A DNA stretch of 51,756 bases from Streptomyces albicerus (GTDB lineage: Bacteria; Actinomycetota; Actinomycetes; Streptomycetales; Streptomycetaceae): assembly GCF_008905045.1 (NCBI RefSeq), contig NZ_VWMY01000045.1, forward strand, positions 1 to 51,756. The letters are read 5' to 3'. Shown here in pieces: positions 1 through 6,546 of the stretch (its first letter is position 1; every line of letters begins with the position of its first letter). The notes beneath the pieces were generated by a model. The model saw nothing but the letters and a program-made list of their open reading frames with translations, had not been told where the DNA came from and made no database searches. The position numbers and the translations under genes are program-made.

Positions 1-1
1 A

Positions 2-463
2 CTGCTTCCGGGTCAGCGCCACGTAGCGGCCGTCGCGGTAGACCTCGCGGCGGAACGGGTCCAGCCGCAGGCCTGCGATCTCCCGCACGGGGGGCCGGCT
101 GTGGGCGCGCCTGCGGTCGAGCGCCCTGAGCCGCATGACGAGCTCCCGGAGCTCGAAGGGTTTGGTGAGGTAGTCGTCGGCGCCGAGCTCGAACCCGGAG
201 GCCTTGTCGTCGAGCCGGTCGGCAGCGGTGAGCATGAGTATCGGCATGCCGCTGCCGGAGGCGACGATGCGTTTGGCGATCTCGTCACCGGACGGCCCGG
301 GGACGTCGCGGTCGAGGACGGCGATGTCGTAGGCGTTGATGCTCAGCAGTTCCAGAGCGGTGTCGCCGTCACCGGCGATGTCGGCGGCGATCGCTTCCAG
401 GCGCAGACCATCGCGGATGGCTTCTGCCAGATAGGGCTCGTCCTCGACGATCAACACACGCAT
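2..463 (-). CDS. OmpR-family response regulator, 3' part cut off by window edge
   Basis: The reading frame starts at an ATG at 463 and runs off the window, leaving 154 codons. The receiver domain shows the acidic pair E7/D8 (VEDEP), phospho-acceptor D51 in VLDRDVPG, the Thr of MLTAAD and the Lys of YLTKPF. The receiver ends near residue 120, followed by the first strands of a winged-helix output domain (IAGLRLDPFRREVYRDG), as in OmpR/CutR-type regulators. It should be a DNA-binding regulator phosphorylated by a histidine kinase lying beyond the left edge. The start gives a canonical N-terminus (MRVLIVEDE). Only the C-terminal recognition helix is missing, because of the window boundary. Confidence 0.9.
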   Translation of the reverse strand, partial: MRVLIVEDEPYLAEAIRDGLRLEAIAADIAGDGDTALELLSINAYDIAVLDRDVPGPSGDEIAKRIVASGSGMPILMLTAADRLDDKASGFELGADDYLTKPFELRELVMRLRALDRRRAHSRPPVREIAGLRLDPFRREVYRDGRYVALTRKQ

Positions 464-568
464 GCTCTCGATGCTAGAAGCCGGCGCATATCGTCGACAT
501 ATCGAAAAGCACATACGCGCACCGGCAACACCGCGCTGCTACGGCCGGCGGCGGACGAGGGCTGATCG

Positions 569-2911
569 CTAGAGGTTCTCCACGGGCACGGTGCCGAGGG
601 CGGGATAACTCCAGTGTTCCCTGCCTGTGGCGGGATCGACTGCGACGACCTCGGACGAATCGCCCGTCCATCTGCCGATGTACAGCACGCCGTCCGTCAT
701 CTCGAAGTCGCCGGTGTACACGACGTCACCGGCGGCCTGCGGGTGGTCGGGGCCGTACCTCGCGAGGGCTCTGCTCCATTTTTCCTTCCCGTCGGCCGCG
801 TCCACAGCGAGCATGTCATCACCGAAGTCGACATAGACGGTGTTGTCGGCGAACACCGCGGTGCCGCCGATGCCGCGGTCGTCTGTTCCGGGGTGGATCC
901 AGCGCTTCTTGCCCGTGGCGGCATCCACCGCGAACAGGCCACCGACATCCGGATGGTTGCGGCCCGCGGTGACATACACGGTGCCCTTGACGACCAACGG
1001 ATCCGACCAGCCGCCCCCGCCACGAGTGGTGTAGCTCCAGCGCTCCTCACCTGTGGAGGCGTTCACGGCGTGCAGGATCCCAGGGCCGACGTAGATGTAG
1101 GCGGTGCCGTCGTGGACCGTGAGGCCCCGGAGGTAACCAGTGGTGGGACGGCTCCAGCGGCTCTCCCCGGTGGCGGCGTCCACCGCGTACACGGTTTCCC
1201 CGGCATCCACATCGGCGTTCCAGCCGTAGATCATCCCGTTGCCGGCCACGGAACCGGAGATACCGGGCTTGGTCCATTGCTCTTCGCCGGTGGTGACGTC
1301 CAGTGCGATCAGGTTGTCGTCGCCGTTCACGTACACCGCGTCGGCGGTGACGGCGAACACCTCCAGATCTCCCTGCTTCAGTGGGGTGCTCCAGAGCTTG
1401 TCGCCGGTTGCCGCGTCCACCGCTTCAACGAAGGCACCGTCGGAGAGGTAGAGCAACCCGTCGGAGAGAACCGCGGACGTCGGGGTAGCGGGCAGGCTCC
1501 ACCGCTTGGTGCCGGTGGCCCTGTCCACTGCGGTCACCGCGGTATCGGTTCGGAGGTACACCGTGCCCCGAGGGCCTGTTCCCGAACGGCCGGCGGGGGC
1601 GCCCGAAGGGCCGGCGGTCGGGGAGGAGTTCCGTGACCGTGTGGTCGGTTCCCCCTGCGAGGACGTCACGCCGAACAGGAGTGCCGCGCCGATCGTCAGC
1701 AGGGCCACCGCCCGCACGCTCCCGCTGTGCCCGGCCGGCTTCCGGGGATGTGCCGGGGAGCGACGGACCCGACCGGCTGTCCGCTGCGCCACTGTGCCGT
1801 CGGCGGGCGCCGCCATGGAGTGCCGCTCAGGGGTCGGCGACAGCGGGAGCGGGCTGGTGGCCGGGTTGTCCGCGACTGTCCGGGACAACACCTCGCCTCG
1901 CACGACGTACTCCGCTGTCCGCACCTCGTCAGCGGCCCTCGCGCTGGTCCTTGCGACGCGGTTGTCCACGTTGCTCGCGTTGTCCGCGATGCACGCGTTG
2001 CTCACGTTGTCCAGGTTGTCCGCGGACTTTTCGTGGACAACGGACGGAGCAGGGACACGAGGAGAGGGGTCTTCGGCTCCCTCCAGGCGCTCCTGCAGCT
2101 GTTGCAGCTCGCGCGCGTTGGCGTCCAAGCCGGACGAGACGCGTTCCAGGGCGAGTTCGTACTCGTCCGCGGACGGTTCCGGGAGCGGCGCGGCCGTCTC
2201 GGTCGCCGGGGCCGGGGTGAGGGGGGCGGTCCGTAGTTCGAGTTCGGCCAGGCGGCGCTCGAGTTCTTCGGCCCGTCGGTGCGCGGCTGCGTGCAGTTGT
2301 TGCGCCTGGTCCCTTTCTGCCCGGGCCCGGGTCAACTCGGTCTCGGACCGGCTCAACTGGTCCTCGGCACGGGCCAGTTCAGCTTGGAACCGGCCCGTGC
2401 CCGAGGCGGTCGGCTGCTGCGGCAGGGCCTGGAGTTGGAGCGCTTCGATCCGCGTGTTCAGTGACTCGATCATCCACAGCAGCATCAGAACCAGGTTCTT
2501 GCTGCGGTGCAGGGCTTCTCTGGCATCCAGCAGCCCCTGACGGGCGGCGGCGAGCTCCTTGTAGGCCTGAGTCGTCTCCGCCTCGGCGGACTGACGCTGT
2601 GCCGGCACCGGGCGACCACGGCCGGCCCGGGCAGCCTCGGCACTCGCGCACAACTCCTTGGCCCGCTTCAGCGCTTTGGCACGGTGTCCGGCCGGCAGCC
2701 GGGCTTCGATGAGCTGCCGCAGCACCTCCAGGGACACATCCTTGTCCCCCTTCAGCCACAGGGCCCACTGGGACTTTCCCGCTGTGCCGGGGAACTGCTC
2801 CGACAGTTCCCGAGTGCCCAGGCCCTGGGTGAGCTGTTGCAGAAAACCGGCCAGTGCCGCGGCTTCCTCGGTGTCCGGGTTCAGTCGCCGTGGACGCCCG
2901 GGACCTGCCAT
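569..2911 (-). CDS. HTH-like / coiled-coil / transmembrane / PQQ-type beta-propeller protein (780 aa)
   Basis: I infer a membrane-anchored one-component regulator or sensor. Residues ~20-80 resemble an XRE-type DNA-binding domain (GTRELSEQF, KSQWALWLKG). Residues ~105-290 are Glu/Ala/Arg-rich and likely coiled coil. Residues ~290-315 are tripeptide repeats of the ADN/LDN/VDN kind. A single hydrophobic span lies at ~397-416 (AVALLTIGAALLFGV). From ~450 to the end there are eight PQQ/BamB-like repeats, each with a xATGxxxW motif (RATGTKRW through PATGREHW). The expected topology is N-terminus in the cytoplasm and propeller outside, comparable in layout to ToxR/CadC-type regulators but with unrelated domains. 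The ATG follows a GGGGGAG ribosome site. A perfect 11-bp inverted repeat lies 16 bp before the start, and its half-site recurs inside this gene. DNA binding is inferred from the domain only. Confidence 0.75.
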   Translation of the reverse strand: MAGPGRPRRLNPDTEEAAALAGFLQQLTQGLGTRELSEQFPGTAGKSQWALWLKGDKDVSLEVLRQLIEARLPAGHRAKALKRAKELCASAEAARAGRGRPVPAQRQSAEAETTQAYKELAAARQGLLDAREALHRSKNLVLMLLWMIESLNTRIEALQLQALPQQPTASGTGRFQAELARAEDQLSRSETELTRARAERDQAQQLHAAAHRRAEELERRLAELELRTAPLTPAPATETAAPLPEPSADEYELALERVSSGLDANARELQQLQERLEGAEDPSPRVPAPSVVHEKSADNLDNVSNACIADNASNVDNRVARTSARAADEVRTAEYVVRGEVLSRTVADNPATSPLPLSPTPERHSMAAPADGTVAQRTAGRVRRSPAHPRKPAGHSGSVRAVALLTIGAALLFGVTSSQGEPTTRSRNSSPTAGPSGAPAGRSGTGPRGTVYLRTDTAVTAVDRATGTKRWSLPATPTSAVLSDGLLYLSDGAFVEAVDAATGDKLWSTPLKQGDLEVFAVTADAVYVNGDDNLIALDVTTGEEQWTKPGISGSVAGNGMIYGWNADVDAGETVYAVDAATGESRWSRPTTGYLRGLTVHDGTAYIYVGPGILHAVNASTGEERWSYTTRGGGGWSDPLVVKGTVYVTAGRNHPDVGGLFAVDAATGKKRWIHPGTDDRGIGGTAVFADNTVYVDFGDDMLAVDAADGKEKWSRALARYGPDHPQAAGDVVYTGDFEMTDGVLYIGRWTGDSSEVVAVDPATGREHWSYPALGTVPVENL
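1865..2041. promoter_or_regulatory. cluster of seven GTTGTCC heptamers inside the coding sequence
   Basis: Plus-strand GTTGTCC occurs at 1865-1871, 1961-1967, 1979-1985, 2006-2012 and 2015-2021. The reverse complement occurs at 1883-1889 and 2035-2041. The heptamer is the half-site of the palindrome at 2927-2952. It is read in different frames and orientations, encoding xDN in some copies, VV in one and LS in another. This suggests the DNA word rather than the peptide is conserved. Part of the cluster is also a 9-bp tandem repeat encoding (A/L/V)(D/S)N. Binding is not demonstrated. Confidence 0.5.
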
Positions 2912-2926
2912 CGACTCCCCCGCCCA

Positions 2927-2952
2927 GTGCGGACAACTCGGGTTGTCCGCAC
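2927..2952. promoter_or_regulatory. perfect 11-bp inverted repeat, candidate operator
   Basis: GTGCGGACAAC (2927-2937), spacer TCGG, GTTGTCCGCAC (2942-2952). The arms are perfectly complementary. The site lies 16 bp upstream of the ATG of the 780-aa HTH/propeller gene and about 110 bp upstream of the divergent 43-aa ORF, so it could control both. The half-site is repeated inside the 780-aa gene. Autoregulation is inference. Confidence 0.55.
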
Positions 2953-3061
2953 GTCACCTGGTGCTTGTCACCTCGTCGTGGCGGCCAATTTCAGCAGCTT
3001 TCACCATGGGATTCCAATCGGCCCGGACAGCCCGAGCCCGCACGACAGAAGAGAACAACGA

Positions 3062-3193
3062 ATGCTCAAGAACAGCCGAAAGACACTGCGCCGACTGACA
3101 CATGCGATGCTCTTCGCACTCGCCCGCGGAGTCGCCTACACCGCCGGCGCGGCAGCAATCACCGCTTTGCTGTGGTGGGTCCAGCGCGGGTGA
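3062..3193 (+). CDS. small hydrophobic protein (43 aa), hypothetical
   Basis: The ATG at 3062 is preceded by a purine-rich AGAAGAGAA. The product is basic at the N-terminus (MLKNSRKTLRRLTH) and then carries one hydrophobic helix ending in LLWWVQRG, consistent with a single-pass membrane miniprotein. It is transcribed away from the HTH/propeller gene across the 2927-2952 palindrome and is followed by a hairpin terminator, which supports a real short transcription unit. No family was recognised. Longer in-frame readings upstream overlap the divergent gene and are unlikely. Confidence 0.4.
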   Translation: MLKNSRKTLRRLTHAMLFALARGVAYTAGAAAITALLWWVQRG

Positions 3194-3210
3194 GCAGTAG
3201 CCGTACGCGC

Positions 3211-3239
3211 ACGCGGGGGGGGTGCGACCACCCCCGCGT
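3211..3239 (+). terminator. GC-rich hairpin after the 43-aa ORF
   Basis: ACGCGGGGG pairs with CCCCCGCGT around a short loop, 17 bp after the stop codon of the small ORF. There is no clear U-tract, which is common for actinomycete terminators. Confidence 0.5.
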
Positions 3240-3305
3240 CATACGGACCCGCGCAGCCCGTTCGTCATGCGGACCCGCGCAGCCGGTTCGTCATGCGGAC
3301 CCGTG
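3238..3305 (+). repeat. 26-bp tandem repeat (2.6 copies) upstream of the rpiB-like gene
   Basis: Units begin GTCATRCGGACCCGCGCAGC at 3238, 3264 and 3290 (the third is partial). The first ten bases, GTCATGCGGA, are also the exact context of the rpiB-like start codon at 3343-3352. The translation-start region therefore appears to have been duplicated upstream. Confidence 0.75.
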
Positions 3306-3344
3306 GTACTGCGTCAGCCCGGAGCGCTGAGTAGGCTCCGAGTC

Positions 3345-3799
3345 ATGCGGATCTCCGTCTCCTCCGACATGGACGAACCCGTGGCGCGCTCCCTTCTCGC
3401 GGAGTTGCGCAGCCGTGGCCACGAGGTGGTGACGCACGGGGCGCTGAGCCCCGGGGACGACGCGCAGTGGGCTGTGTGCTCGGAGGCGGCGGCCCGCGAG
3501 GTCGCTGCCGGGAGTCGGACCAGGCGGTCGTGTGCTGCTGGACCGGCACGGGCGCGTCGATCGCCGCGAACAAGGTGGCAGGGGTGCGGGCCGCCTTGTG
3601 CACGGACGCGTACTCGGCGGAGGGCGCACGCCGCTGGAACGATGCCAATGTGCTGGCGCTCAGCCTGCGGCTGACGTCCGAGCCGCTGCTCAAGGAGATC
3701 CTCGACGCCTGGTTCGCCGCCGAGGCCAGCGAGGACGCCGAGGACCGGGAGAACGTGGCCCGCGTCGGACGGCTCGACCTCGGCAGGACCGTTCCGTAG
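3345..3799 (+). pseudogene. RpiB/LacAB-family sugar-phosphate isomerase, single-base frameshift
   Basis: The ATG at 3345 begins MRISVSSDMDEPVARSLLAE, the N-terminus expected for RpiB/LacA/LacB isomerases, and runs in frame to about 3510. The rest of the protein (SDQAVVCCWTGTGASIAANK, then a tail ending at 3799) is in a different frame. Adding one G to the GGG at ~3509-3512 would restore ...REVAAGESDQAVV..., so the break looks like a one-base deletion in a G-run. The family active-site stretch CCWTGTGASIAANK is intact. Repaired, the product would be ~150 aa, near the family size. It could be a true pseudogene or a sequencing error. Confidence 0.7.
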
Positions 3800-3891
3800 C
3801 CGAGTCCTGCCGCGGCGGCGGTCAAGGCTCACAGCGCCGTGTACGCGGCTCAGAACACCCTGCACACGGCTCAGAGCACCTTGCCCGCGGT

Positions 3892-4908
3892 TCACAGCAC
3901 CTTGCGATGGACCAGGGCCGAGAGGACGAGAGCGCCCGGCAGCAGCGGCACCCAGACCGTCAGGACGCGGTAGCCGATGACGGTCGCCGTGGCCAGGCCC
4001 ATCGGAGCGCCGAACGCGACCATGGTGAACACCAGGGCCGCGTCCACGGGCCCGATGCCGCCGGGCGCGGGCACGGCCCCGACCGCCGTACTGGCGAGGA
4101 GCAGCGCGAGGACCACCTGTGCCCAGGACAGCGGGAGCCCGAGCGAGAACCCGACCGTGGCGATCACGCTCCCCTGCAGCAGCGGAGTCGCGGCCGACCC
4201 GCCCCAGAGGGCGAGGACCCGGGCGGGCCGGGTGTGCAGCAGCCGTACGTCGGTCAGGGCGGTGCGGACGCAGTCGAGGGCCGGGCGGCGCAGCGGACGT
4301 ACGGTCGTCACGAGCAGGGCAGCCGTGCCGAACCCGAGGGTCACGGCCCCGGCGACCAGCAGCATTGTCCGTGCGTCCGGGACGAGTTCACCGAGGTGCA
4401 GCAGATCCGGGAAGGCCACCAGGAAGACCAGGAGCACCAGCGTCTTCGCGATCGGTTTGACCAGGGAGTACAGGGCGAGCGAGGCGGTGGCCCGGGACAG
4501 GGGTATGCCGCGGCCCTGCAGGAAGCGCAGGGTGACGGCGTGGGCGCCGATGCTCGCCGGGAGTACGTGGTTCGCGGCACCCGCGGCGAACTGCGACGCG
4601 AGCAGCAGTCCCGGCGGCAGCCGGTCCGGTATGGCGCCCTGCCGGACCACCGAGGCGGCCACCCAGCCCAGGCAGGTGAACAGGGCCGCGGCCAGCAGCC
4701 ACCAGGGGTCTGCGGAGGCCAGCCTGGCGGCTCCGTCACGGACGGCGCGCCAGTCGACCACCGCCCACGCCCCGATCACCAGGATGGGGAGCAGGCTCAG
4801 CGCCCAGCGGGTCAGGCGCGCGGCGGAGGGGAAGCGGGCGGGGGAGGCGGCGGGGGCAGGGGGCGTGGGGAGCGCCCGGGGGACGGTGTCGAGCGGGAGC
4901 GGGGACAC
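3892..4908 (-). CDS. flippase-like integral membrane protein (LPG synthase TM-domain/UPF0104 family)
   Basis: A 338-aa polytopic protein with a GTG start. After a Pro/Ala-rich cytoplasmic N-terminus of ~30 residues there are roughly eight hydrophobic segments. Family hallmarks are the AAGAANHVLPASIGAHAVTL region near residue 115 and the C-terminal PAPGGIGPVDAALV motif. The family is the membrane part of lysyl-phosphatidylglycerol synthases (MprF) and stand-alone glycolipid or phospholipid translocation proteins. There is no aminoacyl-transferase domain here, so it is not a full MprF. The gene stands alone, with a 235-bp gap to the conservon upstream holding its presumed promoter. The substrate cannot be told. 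Confidence 0.8.
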   Translation of the reverse strand: MSPLPLDTVPRALPTPPAPAASPARFPSAARLTRWALSLLPILVIGAWAVVDWRAVRDGAARLASADPWWLLAAALFTCLGWVAASVVRQGAIPDRLPPGLLLASQFAAGAANHVLPASIGAHAVTLRFLQGRGIPLSRATASLALYSLVKPIAKTLVLLVFLVAFPDLLHLGELVPDARTMLLVAGAVTLGFGTAALLVTTVRPLRRPALDCVRTALTDVRLLHTRPARVLALWGGSAATPLLQGSVIATVGFSLGLPLSWAQVVLALLLASTAVGAVPAPGGIGPVDAALVFTMVAFGAPMGLATATVIGYRVLTVWVPLLPGALVLSALVHRKVL

Positions 4909-5143
4909 GGCGCACGTCGTCCTTCCGCGTCACGCCCCGCGTGGGTGCGGGGCGGACGGATACAAGGCGAGGCAGGAGGGGACGCCCGAAACGTGCCCGC
5001 CCGGTGTGACGCCGTGGTGTCCGGGAGCCGAAGGGGCGTAGGCGGGTGGGCGACACGGTCGGCCCACGTCGCCCCACGGGCAAGTCGACAAGCCGACAAG
5101 CCGCCGACGGCAGAGGCCGGCGTGCTCGGCCGGGCGGCCGTGC

Positions 5144-5758
5144 TCACACCCGTCGGCTCGGCCGCCCGCTCCCGTTGTTCTGCGCCGAGGTGGCGATCAA
5201 CTGGTCGATCAGGGCGATCAGTACGTCCCGGCAGGACTCGCGGTCCCGGGCGTCGCACAGCAGCACGTGGGCGTGCTCCGGCAGGGCCAGGGCGTCGCGG
5301 ATCTCCTCGGGGGAGTACGGGTGCTGTCCGTGGAAGCCGTTGACGCCGACGACGAACGGGATGCCGCGCCGCTCGAAGAAGTCGATGGCGGCGAAGCTGG
5401 ACTCGGGCCGGCGGACGTCGATGAGGACGACGGCGCCCAGGGCGCCGATGGCCAGGTCGTTCCACATGAACCAGAACCGCTGCTGCCCGGGCGTGCCGAA
5501 GAGGTACAGCACGAGTTCCTGGCTGAGCGTGATCCGGCCGAAGTCCAGGGCCACCGTGGTGGCGTGCTTCTCCGGGATGCCGTTGAGGTCGTCGACACCC
5601 AGGCCGGCCGAGGTGAGCGGTTCCTCGGTGCGCAGCGGCACGATCTCGCTGACCGAGCCCACCATGGTCGTCTTGCCGACGCCGAATCCCCCGGCGATCA
5701 GGATCTTGACCGTGTCGGGTGCTGAGGTCCCCTGGATGACGGGGTCAGAGCCGGCCAA
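5144..5758 (-). CDS. cvnD: conservon GTPase-like protein CvnD
   Basis: A 204-aa Ras-like small GTPase, last gene of the conservon. The P-loop is GGFGVGKTT (~residues 23-31) and the switch II region is FGTPGQQRF (~84-92). The base-recognition loop reads VGVNGFHG, which departs from the usual NKxD. The likely start is a TTG at 5758 preceded by GAGGGA; no in-frame ATG lies before the P-loop. The start overlaps the end of cvnC by 14 bp, so translation is probably coupled. In characterised Streptomyces conservons the CvnA-D proteins form a membrane-associated complex resembling a eukaryotic G-protein-coupled system that affects development and metabolism. Confidence 0.9.
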   Translation of the reverse strand: MAGSDPVIQGTSAPDTVKILIAGGFGVGKTTMVGSVSEIVPLRTEEPLTSAGLGVDDLNGIPEKHATTVALDFGRITLSQELVLYLFGTPGQQRFWFMWNDLAIGALGAVVLIDVRRPESSFAAIDFFERRGIPFVVGVNGFHGQHPYSPEEIRDALALPEHAHVLLCDARDRESCRDVLIALIDQLIATSAQNNGSGRPSRRV

Positions 5759-6101
5759 GGCCGTCCCTCACTTTCTGCAGCAGGTCCATGTCCGAGGTGC
5801 GGGAGATCTGGCGTGGCGCGTGGGCGGTGATCCGGCCCGCCTCCAGCAGATCGCAGAGCATGATGCAGACCACGCTCACCGGCAGATCGAGCTGCGCGGC
5901 GAGCTCGGCGACCACGACCGGCTTCGCGCACAGCCGCAGGATCCGCGCGTGCTCTGGTTGCGGCCGGGCGCCCCGGTCGGGCTGCGGGTCCACCGCGGTG
6001 ACCGACGTGATGAGGGTGAAGTCGGTGCGGCTGGGCCGGGTGCGGCCGCCGGTGAGCGTGAACGGCCGTACCAGACGGCCGCTCGCCTCGCCTCCGTTCA
6101 C
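5745..6101 (-). CDS. cvnC: conservon DUF742 protein CvnC
   Basis: A 118-aa protein of the DUF742 family. It has an N-terminal region with RPFTLTGGRTRPSR, a central LVTSVTA-like strand (LITSVTAVDPQ) and a winged-helix-like second half (EHARILRLCAKPVVVAELAAQ). The GTG start at 6101 is one base after the cvnB stop (TGA-G-GTG), and the end overlaps cvnD. It is the third partner of the conservon complex. Its biochemical role is unknown; the helix-turn-helix-like fold is not proof of DNA binding. Confidence 0.9.
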   Translation of the reverse strand: MNGGEASGRLVRPFTLTGGRTRPSRTDFTLITSVTAVDPQPDRGARPQPEHARILRLCAKPVVVAELAAQLDLPVSVVCIMLCDLLEAGRITAHAPRQISRTSDMDLLQKVRDGLGRL

Positions 6102-6102
6102 C

Positions 6103-6546
6103 TCACTCGCCGTTGTCGGTGGCGGCGATGCCCGCCCGCGGTGCCGCGCTGAGGTGCTCGCCGATCTTCTTCACCAGCATGTTCATCTGGTACGCGACCA
6201 CGCCCACGTCCGCGCCCTGACTGGTGAGTACGGCGAGATGGGCGCCCGGCCCGGCCGTGCTGAGTATCAGATAGCTGTTGGCCATCTCGATGAGCGCCTG
6301 GCGCACGGGTCCGCCGCGGAAGTCCATGCTGACGCCCTTGCTGAGGCTCATCAGACCGGACGCGGTCGCCGCAAGACGCTCGGCGTCATCGCGTAGGAAC
6401 CCCGTGGACCTGCTGACGACCAGTCCGTCCTCGGAGAGCACGACGGCGTGGTTCACCTCGGCGACCCGGTCCACCAGTCCGGTGAGCAGCTGGTCGAGCT
6501 GGCTGTGCGTGGCGGGGATGGGGCGTGTCATTTCTCTGTCCTTCAT
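6103..6546 (-). CDS. cvnB: conservon roadblock/LC7 protein CvnB
   Basis: A 147-aa roadblock/LC7-family protein. LDQLLTGLVDRVAEVNHAVV is the typical first helix and VLSEDGLVVSRSTG the first strands; a central ALIEMANSYLILSTAG and a terminal VAYQMNMLVKKIGEHLS complete the fold. Roadblock proteins act as regulators or scaffolds for small GTPases, here presumably CvnD. The ATG at 6546 overlaps the cvnA stop in an ATGA. A second ATG five codons in (MTRPIPATH) is an alternative start. Confidence 0.9.
   Translation of the reverse strand: MKDREMTRPIPATHSQLDQLLTGLVDRVAEVNHAVVLSEDGLVVSRSTGFLRDDAERLAATASGLMSLSKGVSMDFRGGPVRQALIEMANSYLILSTAGPGAHLAVLTSQGADVGVVAYQMNMLVKKIGEHLSAAPRAGIAATDNGE

Noticed and set aside
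1960..2041. Purely protein-level (xDN) repeat as the full explanation of the GTTGTCC copies
   Set aside because: Two copies are in the opposite orientation and encode VV and LS, so the amino-acid repeat alone does not account for them.
101..2540. Long plus-strand ORFs opposite the response regulator and HTH-propeller genes
   Set aside because: They are antisense frames kept open by high GC; composition is Arg/Pro/Val-rich with no domains, while the minus-strand frame shows clear families.
3532..5343. 603-codon plus-strand ORF
   Set aside because: Gln/Arg/Gly-rich shadow of the flippase-like gene and its upstream region; the minus strand carries the conserved membrane protein.
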